64,000 nt of DNA from Saposhnikovia divaricata (taxonomy: Eukaryota; Streptophyta; Magnoliopsida; Apiales; Apiaceae), in assembly GCA_036435485.1 (NCBI GenBank), contig CM071596.1, forward strand, positions 11,746,001 to 11,810,000. The letters are read 5' to 3'. Each line of letters opens with the position of its first letter. The first letter of the stretch is position 1. A program made the position numbers and the translations under genes. The notes below the pieces were generated by a model, which made no database searches, had not been told where the DNA came from, and saw nothing but the letters and a program-made list of their open reading frames with translations. Below are positions 22,689-35,870 of this stretch, piece by piece.

Positions 22689-23226
22689 AGTGCGAAGGTG
22701 AAGTCAAGCTAGCGACGATAAACAAGCGCTTCATGGGAGGCAACCCATAGGTTTGGTGTTTTTTATGTGTGGTTTGATTTTGTTTGATTTGGTGTGATTT
22801 TGTTTAGTATTATGCGAGAGTGCAGGTCGTTGACGAGTTACAGGAGCTGGCTGTGCAAAAGATAAAATTTTCTTTCGAGGTAGACTGGTCTCAATTTGAT
22901 TTTGTGTGATTTTGTTTAATATTTCGAGAGTGCAGGTCATTGACGAGTTACAGGAGCAGGCTTTGCAAAAGATAAAATTTTCTTTCGAGGTAGACTGGCC
23001 TCAGTTTGGAGCTCATGCAGCATTTCCACCACTTGATTCACCACCCGAGGAGGGTGACGATGCCGACAGTTAGGGGAGTTCTCTTTTATCCTTTATCTAT
23101 ACCTTCAATGAGGACATTGAACATTTTAAGTTTGGGGGTGATTTAGGATAATTGATTTCTCGAGTCATAGTATGCATACAGTTTCATGTAGTTCATAATA
23201 TACCATGCTAGTATAATTTCATATAA

Positions 23227-23265
<39 letters not shown>

Positions 23266-23655
23266 ATTAAAAAAAATAAAAAAAATTGCATATTCATGAT
23301 TAGTTACATATCATATTTTCCTTGATCCCGTAGCGCTTGGCGTTTCCGTTTAGTAGTCAATGATGAATTCGAGTGTGATAATGATGGGTAGAAGGCTGAT
23401 TTAAATACTCATGAATTGACGTGCATGTTGCAGAAACACAATCTTACACAAATCATCAATTGCTTTTGGGGCTAGGTTAACATCATGCTTGTTTGGTTGT
23501 TGAAATTTAATCACCTGATTATATTTGGAATTTTCTTTATTCCCTTGATAGCGTAGAATCACTAAATATAAGTTTGGGGGAAACCAGGGTTCATGCTAGT
23601 TTGTGTGTATTTGTTAATAATGGATAGGACAAGCATCAGTTTAAGTTTGGGGGTG
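22689..23655 (+). other. Athila copy A 3' non-coding region and polypurine tract
   Basis: Contains a 110-bp near-exact tandem duplication (about 22791-22900 and 22901-23010) that copy B lacks, a (TA)n run at 23230-23262 and repeated AGTTTGGGGG motifs. The true polypurine tract AAGTTTGGGGGTG is at 23643-23655, directly before TGATAAGT, the first eight bases of the 3' LTR. Compared with copy B, about 650 bp of 3' region is deleted between TTGTTAATAATGG and GGACAAGCATCAG. Confidence 0.85.
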
Positions 23656-24160
23656 TGATAAGTATGAGCTGGCTACTAGCCAATTGACACCTATCAATTA
23701 TTAACAAATACACACAAACTAGCATGAACCCTGGCTTCCCCCAAACTTATATTTAGTGATTCTACGCTATCAAGGGAATAAAGAAAATTCCAAATATAAT
23801 CAGGTGATTAAATTTCAACAACCAAACAAGCATGATGTTAACCTAGCCCCAAAAGCAATTGATGATTTGTGTAAGATTGTGTTTCTGCAACATGCACGTC
23901 AATTCATGAGTATTTAAATCAGCCTTCTACCCATCATTATCACACTCGAATTCATCATTGACTACTAAACGGAAACGCCAAGCGCTACGGGATCAAGGAA
24001 AATATGATATGCAACTAATCATGAATATGCAATTTTTTTTATTATTATTTTTTTATATATATATATATGAATTATATGAAATTATACTAGCATGTTATAT
24101 TATGAACTACATGAAACTGTATGCATACTATGACTCGAGAAATCAATTATCCCAAATCAC
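23138..24160. repeat. large palindrome of Athila 3' region (two arms of about 0.47-0.49 kb, 61-bp spacer)
   Basis: The left arm, 23138-23628 (copy A orientation), is the near-exact reverse complement of 23690-24160, apart from TA-repeat length and a few bases. The spacer holds copy A's polypurine tract and the eight-base LTR stub. The right arm is inverted 3' region that ends in AAATCAC and is joined directly to AAAAACT, which normally sits between an Athila primer site and LTR, then to an inverted LTR. Confidence 0.93.
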
Positions 24161-24167
24161 AAAAACT

Positions 24168-26219
24168 TGTTCGCTATTTTCTCTACGCAAGTATACGCAG
24201 TCAAAAAGCAATATAGGGAAATAAGGATCGTTCCCACGAAGACTTGTTGTATTTAAGTAAATATGTTTATTCAACAACGTTCGGTTAATTATAGAAGCCT
24301 GAACAACGAAATGGTTGGTTTGTTCAAATCACAATTAATTAATGAAATAACGACTAAATATGATAAGATTTTATATATGAGATAAACATGGGATTCTAAT
24401 TTCATTATTTATTTCATTTAGAATTGATGCCTTAATTTAAAGTGATTCTGATAATTATGAAAGCTAGCCGGGAACACGAAACTAATATAAGCGCCTTTCA
24501 GCCTTAACTTATATCAAACCATACAAACATCCACTTAAAAAGATAGAAGTTGCGTGAACACCATTTATGCCTAGACCCTATATGTCTATAAGATTTGAAA
24601 ACATAACTGGTTTACGAATAAATTCCTTATTTTTGGCTACACAGGGCGATGTGATCCAAAACCCTACCACTAATCGTAATTATATATGATAATTACGAAC
24701 CTGTGCTAACATGGCAAATTCTAAATTCTCAAATCCACTTTCGCATTCATTAAGAATTAATAATTTAGATGATAGCTACGCATCTAATAAATTAAGCGCA
24801 ACCACGTTAGGCAATCTGAAATTTTATCATAACACAATTTATTAAGGCATCGAATTACTAAATTACGTAAATAAATCCATTAGAATCCCAATATGGCGAT
24901 TAGTTCATAATCGAACGAATCGTCATTTTGGGATTAATTGAAAACATGGTATAAAATTGCATGAATAAAATATAAAATTATAAGAGTTTAGAAACTAAAA
25001 CCGGAATAATTTTCACTGCAAGAAACGAACACTCCGATAATTCCATGTAAAATAAAAATTCGAAAATAAAACCGAAATAATTTCTACTGAGCACTCCGAT
25101 AATTCCCTGTAAAATAAGAAATTAGAAAATAAAACCGAAATATCTTCCACCGAAAGAGAAAAGCACTCCAAATAATTCCCGTAATTTCTTCAACCAAAAT
25201 AACACTTATACTAAATTTGCTAAAAATTAAAGTGTATAAAAACAAACTTAATATTACAAGAACTAGAGAGAATTACAAGAGAGAATGTTGCTCTCCAAAT
25301 TGTTGTGTGGAAATAAGCTCAAGATCTAGGCCTATTTATAGCAAAAATTTGAACACAAAAATAATAAAATAAAAATGAAAAAAAATAAAAAGAAATCAAG
25401 AAATTAAAACAAATAAAAAGCAATCAGCACAATCTGCCGAAAAAAACTAACACACCAAACCCATTCCACTTCTGCCTCCGGCCGACAGCAGTTCCTCACT
25501 CTCAGGCCAGGCGCGTGCTACACACGCGCGAAGATTATAGGACATTCAGGGGCGCGTGCACAGCACGCGACACAAGGCGCGTGGACTGAATACAGGAACT
25601 GGCCGACAGAATTTTTGCACTTTGACACAATTCCTTTCTTTGCTACTAATTATTGCCGACACAGCACTTGTATTACTTTAGTGAACTGTTCTTGGCCACC
25701 TGCTAAGAAAAATGCACATAATTCGTTTCTTTTTGTTTTTTTTTGTTTTTTTTTAACTTATAATTTTTAATTAACAAATATTTAATTTAATTCAGAAATT
25801 ATAAAAATAAATATCTAATATTATGAGATATTTATAATTATAATTTTCTAATTAAATAAAATATTTGTTAATATAAATGAATCATTAAGTCCTGAGCTGC
25901 GGTTAATTGAGGATCTGAAACCGGACTCCTTTCGCTTAACGAAAAATATAACAATTCCAACCGGGGTTCCAGATTTAAGAATATATCACTCAGAATTTTT
26001 TTATGATAATTCTTTTTCCTCGTAGCCAGTCCACTTGATAAAATTGAGATAGAAATCCACCGTTTTTAGCCTTTTATTGCCACAATACCTAAAGTTGCGA
26101 GTTCTGCACAACAAATAATTCATCAACAAAAACGAATTAAAAGACACAACATATTTAGGATAAACCACCAATCTAGGTCCAATTAGTGCAAAATAAGTGG
26201 ATATAAAATCCACTTATCA
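24168..26219 (-). repeat. Athila copy B left LTR (3' LTR in element orientation)
   Basis: 2052 bp, TGTTCGCTATTTTC... to ...AAATCCACTTATCA in plus orientation, the reverse complement of the copy A LTR. It is followed at 26220-26232 by CACCCCCAAACTT, the reverse complement of the polypurine tract. Confidence 0.95.
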
Positions 26220-27714
26220 CACCCCCAAACTTAAACTGATGCTTGTCCTCAAGCGAAAACAGACTCGACTACCTCTAAATGCATGAATGCAAACGATGCA
26301 AGGATCCCATAAGCAAAGCAATACCCAATTTAGCAGAGTGTCTCAGAGAATGTGATAACTCCAAATAGAGATCGACTAAATATCAGCATATTAACATTTA
26401 CAAGTACAGAAACGTGCGTGTGTGCAATACTCATCAGAATTACTCTTAGCACTAGATCAAAACCATACATATTCTTCGTCATAACAATCACAAGTTTATA
26501 AATAGAATGGACGCTAGACACTTCATAACCTAGAAACACCTCTATCATCATTTGAGTTAGACAGGAATTCATGCTTTATTAACAACTATGACGCATAATA
26601 CTATACACAACACACATGCTTATTTGACCGTGCAATGGATGAGACCCCAAAAGGCTTATACAATAATACCCATGTAGCGAGCGTTAGGTTAGTGGATCCC
26701 AGACCGGTAAAGTCTTAGGTCACTAGGATTGAGTCCCCTAGAACTTAATTGCTCGAGTATTAAAGAGCTCACCCTGATCAATTTTGCATACATACTCACA
26801 AACACTTTTTTTTTCTTTTTTTGTTTTTCATTTTTTTTATATGCAATCTGGAATGAGAATTCTCATTTCCAACCTTAGACTACTCATATAAATATGAGCT
26901 GGCTACTAGCCAATTGACACCTATCAATTATTAACAAATACACACAAATTAGCATGAACCCTGGTTTCCCCCAAACTTATATTTAGTGATTCTACGCTAT
27001 CAAGGGAATAAAGAAAATTCCAAATATAAACAGGTGATTAAATTTCAACAACCAAACAAGCACGACCTTAACCTAGCCCAAAAGCAACCGATGAGTTGTG
27101 TAAGATTGTGTTTCTGCAACATGCACGTCAATTCATAAGTATTTAAATCAGCCCTCTATCCATCATTATCACACTCAAATTCATCATTGACTACTAAACT
27201 GAATCGCCAAGCGCTACGGGATCAAGGAAAATATGATATGCAACTAATCATGAATATGCAATTTTTTTTATATTTTTTTTTATATATATATATATATGAA
27301 TTATATGAAATTATACTAGCATGGTATATTATGAACTACATGAAACTGTATGCATACTATGACTCGAGAGATCAATTATCCTAAATCACCCCAAATTAAA
27401 ATGTTCAATGTCCTCATTGAAGGTATAGATAAAAGATAAAAGAGAACTCCCCTAACTGTCGGCATCGTCACCCTCCTCGGGTGGTGAATCAAGTGGTGGA
27501 AATGCTGCATGAGCTCCAAACTGAGGCCAGTCTACCTCGAAAGAAAATTTTATCTTTTGCAAAGCCTGCTCCTGTAACTCGTCAATGACCTGCACTCTTG
27601 ACATATTAAACAAAATCACACAAAATCAAACCACACATAAAAACACCAAACCTATGGGTTGCCTCCCATGAAGCGCTTGTTTATCGTCGCTAGCTTGACT
27701 TCACCTTCGCACTT
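26220..27714 (-). other. Athila copy B 3' non-coding region
   Basis: The full-length 3' region, including the segment of about 650 bp (26240-26890) deleted from copy A. It has a (TA)n run at 27280-27296, poly-T tracts near 26805-26840 and a single copy of the 110-bp unit that is doubled in copy A. No env-like ORF is evident. Confidence 0.85.
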
Positions 27715-30700
27715 TCAATTGGTAGTACCAAGAACCGTGGTTTCCGCTTCGCGATTCACATGATCACCAAAATATGGCTTCAACCTCTGTCCATTTACTT
27801 TAAAAGCCGCTTCCGGTGTTTTATCAAAAATTTCCACTGCACCATGTGGAAACACTGTTTTAACCGTGAATGGCCCTAACCACCTTGACTTAAGTTTCCC
27901 TGGGAAGAGTCTGAGACGAGAGTTGAAAAGCAAGACTTACTGTCCCGGTACAAAAGACTTTTGCACCAAACGTCTGTCATGCCATCTTTTGACCTTCTCC
28001 TTGTATAACTTGTGATTTTCATAAGCCTGTAGCCGAAACTCATCCAGTTCATTAATCTGAAGCATTCTTTTCTCACCTGCAGCTGATAAGTCAAAGTTTA
28101 ACTTCTTCAACGCCCAATAAGCTTTGTGCTCTAGTTCGGCAGGCAGATGATAAGCCTTCCCATAGACAAGCTGATATGGTGACATACCCAAGGGTGTTTT
28201 ATATGCTGTACGATAAGCCCATGCGGCTTCATCGAGTTTTAAAGACCAATCCTTTCTCGAAGGACTCACCACTTTTTCCAGAATGCGCTTAATCTCGCGA
28301 TTAGATACCTCGGCTTGGCCATTGGTTTGCGGGTGGTAATCCGTAGCTACCCGGTGGTTGATGTTGTACCTTGCCATAAGATTAGTGAATTTGCGATTGC
28401 AAAAGTGAGTACCTTCATCGCTTATGATTACTCGAGGAGTGCCGAATCTTGTGAAGATGTTTTTGTGAAGGAAATTGAGCACGACATTGGCATCATTGGT
28501 CGGAAGTGCCTTGACTTCAACCCATTTGGAAACATAATCAAGGGCCAGCAAGATGTATTGGTTGTTACATGAGGAAATGAATGGTCCCATGAAATCGATG
28601 CCCCAAACATCGAAGATTTCCACCTCTAGCATTATATTGAGGGGCATCTCATTCCTTCTAGATATGTTACCAACACGCTGACAACGATCACACTTTAGTA
28701 CAAACTGATGGGCATCCTTAAAAAGGGATGGCCAATAAAATCCCGCTTGAAGAATTCGAGTTGCAGTCTTTTCACTTCCATAATGGCCACCATATGTCGT
28801 GGCATGATAATCCCTTAGAATAGCCTCTGTTTCACTGTATGGTACACATCTCCTAATCACCTGATCGGCTCCTTGTTTAAACAGATTTGGTTCATCCCAA
28901 CAATACCATTTGACTTCATGCAAGAATTTCTTTCTTTGTGCAAAAGAGAGCTCGGGAGGAATCACTCGACTCACCAGAAAGTTCACAATGTCTGCAAACC
29001 AAGGCTCTTCTTCTTGTACCCCAAACAACTGTTCATCAGGAAAGGATTCATTAATGACGGTTTTGTCTTGGGATGTCTTCCCAAGGTCTTCCAATCGTGA
29101 GAGATGGTCGGCTACTTGGTTTTCTGTCCCTTTTCTATCCTTGATTTCCACATCGAATTCTTGCAGCAGAAGAATCCATCGAATCAACCTAGGTTTGGAG
29201 TCCTTTTCAGAGAGCAGATATCTGATAGCCGCGTGATCAGTGTACACAGTCACCTTCGTGCCAAGCAAGTCGGAACGGAATTTTTCAAAACCATAAACTA
29301 TGGCTAACAGCTCCTTCTCAGTGGTAGTGTAGTTTAATTGAGCATCGCTGAGGGTTTTGCTTGCATAATAGATGACATGAAACATTTTATTTTTCTTTTG
29401 GCCAAGAACGGCCCCAACTGCGTAATCGCTAGCATCACACATCATAGCGAAAGGCTCACTCCAATCTGGAGCAATGATCACGGGTGCTGAAATCAATTTC
29501 TTCTTCAGAGTCTCGAACGCTGTAAGACATGCTTGGTCAAATTTGAAATGAATATCTTTTTCCAGCAGCTGACACAAAGGTTTGGAAATTTTTGCGAAGT
29601 CCTTGATAAAACGCCTGTAGAAACCAGCGTGCCCAAGGAAACTGCGAATCCTTCACACTGAATTAGGTGGAGGCACCTTTTCAATAGCTTCTATCTTTGC
29701 TCTGTCCACTTCTAGACCCTTCCTTGACACCTTGTGTCCGAGAATAGTTCCTTCTTGTACCATGAAGTGGCACTTCTCCCAATTGAGCACTAGGTTAGTT
29801 TCCACGCATCTTTTCAGCACTGAGCCAAGATTTTGCAAGCATTCATCAAAAGATAGACCGAATACAGAGAAGTCGTCCATGAAGACTTCTACGGTCTTGC
29901 CAATCATGTCTGAGAAGATGGCCATCATGCACCTTTGAAAAGTACCAGGTGCTCCACACAAGCCAAAAGAAACCCGCCGAAAGGCGAAAGTGCCGAACGG
30001 GCATGTAAATGTTGTTTTCTCCCGATCCTCAGGAGCAATGCAGATTTGGTTATATCCAGAATAACCATCCAGAAGGAAGTAATAATCATGGCCGGCTAGT
30101 CTATCTAGCATCTGATCAATGAAAGGAATGGGAAAATGATCCTTCCTTGTGGCTTTATTCAACTTCCGGTAGTCCATGCAGATTCGCCAACCGGTGACTG
30201 TGCGAGTAGAGATGAGTTCATTCTTTTCATTGGTAATCACAGTCATGCCTCCTTTCTTCGGCACACATTGCACTGGACTCACCCATGCACTGTCAGAAAT
30301 GGGATAGATAATCCCTGCATCCAGCCACTTGATGATTTCTTTCTTCACTACCTCTTTCATAAGAGGATTTAGCCGCCTTTGATGCTCCACTGTTGGTTTA
30401 CTACCTTCTTCCAATGGAATTTTATGTTGACAATAAGCTGGGCTGATGCCTTTGATATCCGCTAGGGTCCAACCAATGGCTGTTTTGAATTCCCTCAGGA
30501 CTCTTAAAAGCTTGTCTTCCTCAGAGTCTGAAAGGTTAGCAGATATAATCACAGGTAAGGTAGATGATTCACCAAGAGAAGCATACTTTAAGTGATTAGG
30601 AAGTGGTTTGAGCTCTAGAGTTGGAGCTTCCTCGATAGATGGTTTCATTTGCTGATGCGGCCCCTTTAGTTCTGGCAGATCCAATGATTCAACTGGTCTT

Positions 30701-31902
30701 TCAAATTTTCTTTGCCACGGCAAAGCATCCAGATATTGCAATTGTTCATCTATGTCATCTTCATCTAATGAATACCTTCCACTAAGGGCCTTTTCCAAAG
30801 TGTCATTCATGAACATGTGATCCAACTTTTCTTGTACCGTAGACTCAATCAAGTCTACCTTCTGACACTGTTCTTCTTCTGTTGGAAACTTCATGGCTTT
30901 AAAAACGTTAAAAGTGACATTTTGATCATGCACCCTCATTGTAAGTTCCCACTTTTGAACGTCAATCAACGTTTGTCCTGTCGCCAAGAATGGTCTACCA
31001 AGAATGATCGGAATCTTCTTGTCCTCTTCGAAATCCAGTATGACAAAATCAGCTGGAAAGATAAGTTTGTCTACTTTTACTAGGACATCTTCAACAATTC
31101 CCCGAGGATAAGTGATAGAGCGATCAGCCAACTGAAGTGACATGTTCGTCGGGTTTGGCTCGGGAAGGCCAAGTTGTAAGAAAACTGAGTATGGCATGAG
31201 GTTGATGCTTGCTCCCAAATCACATAAACATTTGTCAAAAGACAAATTCCCAATGGTGCATGGAATGGTGAAACTTCCAGGATCTTTTAGCTTAGGCGGT
31301 AACTTTTGTTGCAATACCGCGCTACACTCCTCTGTCAAAGCAACAGTTTCTAATTCCTCAAGTTTTACTTTTCTCGATAGAATGCCCTTCATAAACTTGG
31401 CATAACTCGGCATTTGCTCCAGTGCTTCAGCAAATGGAATGTTGATATGTAATTTCTTAAAGACTTCAAGAAATTTGCCAAACTGCTTGTCCAGTTTCTG
31501 TTTTTGCAAACGTCGAGGAAATGGCGGAGGTGGATATACATGCTTTTCTGCTTCTTTCTGTGCAAGGACTGATTGTTTAGGAGGTGGTACACTTTCTTCT
31601 ACCTTCGTGCTTGAAATTGGAGCCTTACCCTTGTCCTCGGTATCTCCCACATTCACTGTTTTTTCATCGGGCAGAATTCTTTTTGCTCTTTCCAATTCAT
31701 TGCCTTCTGTGACTTTTCCCGATCTTAAAGTGATGGCTTTAATGTGCTCTTGGTTGTTCTTTCTCCCCGGATTAGCTTCAGTATCACTGGGGAGTGTTCC
31801 TTGTGGTCGGCTCATCATGAAACTAGCGAGTTGTCCCAATTGAGTTTCCAGATTTTTAATAAAAGCCGCTTGGCTTTTGGACGCCAACCTCAACTCCTCC
31901 AA
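27715..31902 (-). pseudogene. Athila copy B pol: protease, RT, RNase H, integrase (two stops)
   Basis: The same domain order as copy A: DLGASINLMP protease, FMDDFSVFG polymerase, YTDHAAIRYLL RNase H, integrase zinc pair CDRCQRVG and catalytic WGIDFMGPF, ISDEGTHFCN and NGQAEVSNREIK. The frame is intact through the position where copy A lost a base. Stops: TGA at 29653-29655 (CGA in copy A, a C-to-T change) and TAA at 27937-27939 (TTA in copy A). Long stretches are otherwise identical to copy A. Confidence 0.95.
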
Positions 31903-33135
31903 TTCTGCCTTTTCACTAGAAGATGATTGCCCAGAATTCCCATAGGATTGTTGTTGAAATCCTGGGGGTTGAAATTGTCGTGGGGCATATTGTTGCTGAT
32001 ATTGGTGCCCCTGCTGTTGCTGGAATCCAGATGGATTATATGGCCTAGCTCCAAACTACTGATTTTGAAATTGTTGGTAGGGCTGATTTGATTGTTGCGC
32101 TCCTCCTTGATTATTGCTCCAACTGAAATTTGGATGATTTCGGTTGTTCGGATGGTAGGAATTTGGAGCTGGCTGTTGCTGTCTTTGGAAATTGCTTACG
32201 AATTGAACCGACTCGTTTGAGATGGCACATTGGTTTGATTCATGTGCGCCCGCACACAACTCACAAACACTGGCAACTTGATGAAATCCTTGTGCTGTCA
32301 AAGAGTCTATTTTCAAGTTCAAAGCCTCTATCTGAGCTGCTAAGGAAGTGGCCTTGTCGACATTAAGAATTCCTGCTACCTTCTGTTGTGGCATCCTCTG
32401 AGTTGGATTTTGATATTCATTAGCTGCCATCATCTCGATAAGATCGTAGGCCTCCTCATAACTTTTAGCCCATAATGCTCCCCCTAAAGCTGCATCTACC
32501 ATTGGCCTTGATTGCAATCCTAGTCCATTATAGAAACAGTTTATGACCATCCAATTTGGCATGCCATGATGAGGGCATTGCCGCAGCATTTCCTTGTATC
32601 TTTCCCACGCTTCACATAAAGATTCACCAGACTGTTGAGAAAATTACGTGTTAGCATTCCTTATAGCTACAGTCTTTGCCATGGGGAAAAATTTGCTAAG
32701 AAACTTTTGAGCTAGATCAGCCCAAGTGGTGATAGATCCCGGTGGCAGAGAGTGTAACCAACCCTTGGCCTTGTCTCTCAAGGAAAACGGGAAGAGTCTC
32801 AACTTCACAGCATCATCTGACACATTGTTGAATCTAAATGTGTCGCATATTTCTATGAAGTTCCTAATGTGTAAGTTAGGATCTTCCGCTGCAGTTCCTC
32901 CGTACTGTACTTGATTCTGCACCATCTGAATAGTGCTAGATTTAATTTCAAATGTCGGAGCCGCAATTGCTGGACGAATGATACTTGACTGAATGTCATC
33001 AATCTTCGGTTGCGAGTAGTCCATTAAAGCCCTTGCTGCTGCAGGTGCAACTACTTCGGCTTCTCCATCCATCTTGTGAGTATTTGCTAGTTTAAGTACT
33101 TGCTTGGCTTTTAATGCTTTAGCACGTGTTAGCAT
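31903..33135 (-). pseudogene. Athila copy B gag (two stops)
   Basis: Starts at ATG 33133-33135 and parallels copy A gag. TAA at 32644-32646 replaces CAA and TAG at 32056-32058 replaces CAG, both C-to-T on the coding strand. The three codons that are TAG in copy A are CAG here, so each copy records its own independent decay. Confidence 0.92.
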
Positions 33136-33247
33136 AAAAATCCAAGTATCTGAACACAAATAATCACTTCAAAATATAAGATAAAATGTTCAAGTCAAAC
33201 AAATTAACTTCTATTGTAGTAAAACACATAAACAAAATAACACCGAG

Positions 33248-33265
33248 TCCCCGGCAGCGGCGCCA
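33248..33265 (-). other. Athila copy B primer binding site
   Basis: The reverse complement reads TGGCGCCGCTGCCGGGGA, identical to copy A, separated by AGTTTT from the LTR that begins at 33272. Confidence 0.9.
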
Positions 33266-33271
33266 AAAACT

Positions 33272-35870
33272 TGTTCGCTATTTTCTCTACGCAAGTATAC
33301 GCAGTCCAAAAGCAATATAGGGAAATAAGGATCGTTCCCACGAAGACTTGGTGTATTTAAGTAAATATGTTTATTCAACAACGTTCGGTTAATTATAGAA
33401 GCCTGAACAACGAAATGGTTGGTTTGTTCAAATCACAATTAATTAATGAAATAACGACTAAATATGATAAGATTTTATATATGAGATAAACATGGGATTC
33501 TAATTTCATTATTTATTTCATTTAGAATTGATGCCTTAATTTAAAGTGATTCTGATAATTATGAAAGCTAGCCGGGAACACGAAACTAATATAAGCGCCT
33601 TTCAGCCTTAATTTATATCAAACCATACAAACATCCACTTAAAAAGATAGAAGTTGCGTGAACACCATTTATGCCTAGACCCTATATGTCTATAAGATTT
33701 GAAAACATAACTGGTTTACGAATAAATTCCTTATTTTTGGCTACACATGGCGATGTGATCCAAAACCCTACCACTAATCGTAATTATATATGATAATTAC
33801 GAACCTGTGCTAACATGGCAAATTATAAATTCTCAAATCCACTTTCGCATTCATTAAGAATTAATAATTTAGATGATAGCTACGCATCTAACAAATTAAG
33901 CGCAACCACGTTAGGCAATCTGAAATTTTATCATAACACAATTTATTAAGGCATCGAATTACTAAATTACGTAAATAAATCCATTAGAATCCCAATATGG
34001 CGATTAGTTCATAATCGAACGAATCGTCATTTTGGGATTAATTGAAAACATGGTATAAAATTGCATGAATAAAATATAAAATTATAAGAGTTTAGAAACT
34101 AAAACCGGAATAATTTTCACTGCAAGAAACGAGCACTCCGATAATTCCCTGTAAAATAAAAATTAGAAAATAAAACCGAAATAATTTCTACTGAGCACTC
34201 CGATAATTCCCTGTAAAATAAGAAATTAGAAAATAAAACCGAAATATCTTCCACCGAAAGAGAAAAGCACTCCAAATAATTCCCGTAATTTCTTCAACCA
34301 AAATAACACTTATACTAAATTTGCTAAAAATTAAAGTGTATAAAAACAAACTTAATATTACAAGAACTAGAGAGAATTACAAGAGAGAATGTTGCTCTCC
34401 AAATTGTTGTGTGGAAATAAGCTCAAGATCTAGGCCTATTTATAGCAAAAATTTGAACACAAAAATAATAAAAAAAAATGAAAAAAAAAACAAATCAAGA
34501 AATTAAAACAAATAAAAAGCAATCAGCACAATCTGCCGAAAAAACCAACACACCAAACCCATTCCACTACTGCCTCCAGCCGACAGCAGTTCCTCACTCT
34601 CAGGCCAGGCGCGTGCTACACACGCGCGAAGATTATAGGACATTCAGGGGCGCGTGCACAGCACGCGACACAAGGCGCGTGGACTGAATACAGGAACTGG
34701 CCGACAGAATTTTTGCACTTTGACACAATTCCTTTCTTTGCTACTAATTATTGCCGACACAGCACTTGTATTACTTTAGTGAACTGTTCTTGGCCACCTG
34801 CTAAGAAAAATGCACATAATTCGTTTCTTTTTGTTTTTTTTTGTTTTTTTTTAACTTATAATTTTTAATTAACAAATATTTAATTTAATTCAGAAATTAT
34901 AAAAATAAATATCTAATATTATGAGATATTTATAATTATAATTTTCTAATTAAATAAAATATTTGTTAATATAAATGAATCATTAAGTCCTGAGCTGCGG
35001 TTAATTGAGAATCTGAAACCGGACTCCTTTCGCTTAACGAAAAATATAACAATTCCAACCGGGGTTCCAGATTTAAGAATATATCACTCAGAATTTTTTT
35101 ATGATAATTCGTTTTCCTCGTAGCCAGTCCACTTGATAAAATTGAGATAGAAATCCACCGTTTTTAGCCTTTTATTGCCACAATTAGGGATGAGCATTCG
35201 GTCGGTTCGGTCCAGAACCGGACCGAACCGAATAAACCGAAAACCGAAATGTCATTTTTTTCTGGACCGAACCGGACCGAAGTTTAATCATGGACCGAAC
35301 CGGACCGAACCAAAATAATTCGGTTCGGTTCGGTCCGGACCGAAAAAACCGAATTTTTTTTTAAAAAAAATCCTATATTATAAATAAAGCTAAAAATTCA
35401 TGATTTATCACAAAAATAATAATCAATTAATCTTCAATATTTCACCAACATAGATATAATTAGAATTTACAAATTAGATAATATAATTATATTTTATAAG
35501 ATATATATAAAATGTATATAACATAAATATAAAAATTAAAGTATATATTATTCAGACTATTCGGTCTATTCGGTCCGGACCGAAATATTTTTCAAAGAAC
35601 CGAACCGAACCGATTTTTATTTCGGTCTATTCGGTCCGGACCGAATAAACCGAATTTTCAAAAAATTACAACCGAACCGAACCGAATTTGCACGGTTCGG
35701 TTCGGTTTTTCGGTTTCGGTTCGGTTTTGCTCAGCCCTAGCCACAATACCTAAAGTTGCGAGTTCTGCACAACAAATAATTCATCAACAAAAATGAATTA
35801 AAAGACACAACATATTTAAGGATAAACCACCAATCTAGGTCCAATTAGTGCAAAATAAGTGGATATAAAA
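33272..35870 (-). repeat. Athila copy B right LTR (5' LTR), carrying a hAT MITE, end truncated
   Basis: Starts TGTTCGCTATTTTC and matches 24168-26219 but contains a 555-bp MITE plus its 8-bp duplication at 35185-35747. It ends ...GGATATAAAA, without the final TCCACTTATCA, and abuts ATTATAAGTT of a plus-oriented LTR at 35871. Confidence 0.93.
35177..35747. mobile_element. hAT-type MITE with CGGTTCGGT repeats (8-bp TSD GCCACAAT)
   Basis: The element body is 35185-35739 (555 bp). Its ends are TAGGGATGAGCA and, inverted, TAGGGCTGAGCA (one mismatch), flanked by the perfect 8-bp duplication GCCACAAT at 35177-35184 and 35740-35747. It has subterminal arrays of CGGTTCGGT/ACCGAACCG motifs in both orientations and an AT-rich centre without an ORF. 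The 8-bp duplication and subterminal motif arrays fit the hAT superfamily. Confidence 0.95.

Larger units (their letters stand above)
23664..35870 (-). mobile_element. Athila copy B, inverted, with a partial second unit at its left end
   Basis: On the minus strand: LTR (35870-33272), primer site, gag, pol, 3' region, polypurine tract, LTR (26219-24168), the seven bases AGTTTTT that follow an LTR, then a jump into the 3' region of another unit (24160-23664). This is the pattern of two tandem units sharing an LTR, with the second unit's gag-pol deleted. The outer end of the right LTR lacks its last 11 bases. Neither outer end has TG/CA ends with a target duplication. Confidence 0.88.

Noticed and set aside
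23230..23262. (TA)n runs at 23230-23262, 27280-27296 and 55841-55876 as regulatory elements
   Set aside because: Simple microsatellites that vary in length between otherwise identical copies.
34321..34687. Small plus-strand ORFs in the Athila copy B LTR
   Set aside because: They lie antisense inside an LTR, differ among the four LTR copies and have no conserved pattern.
35200..35735. CGGTTCGGT arrays as a centromere- or telomere-like satellite
   Set aside because: The arrays lie entirely within an element bounded by an 8-bp duplication and inverted ends, so they are subterminal transposon motifs.
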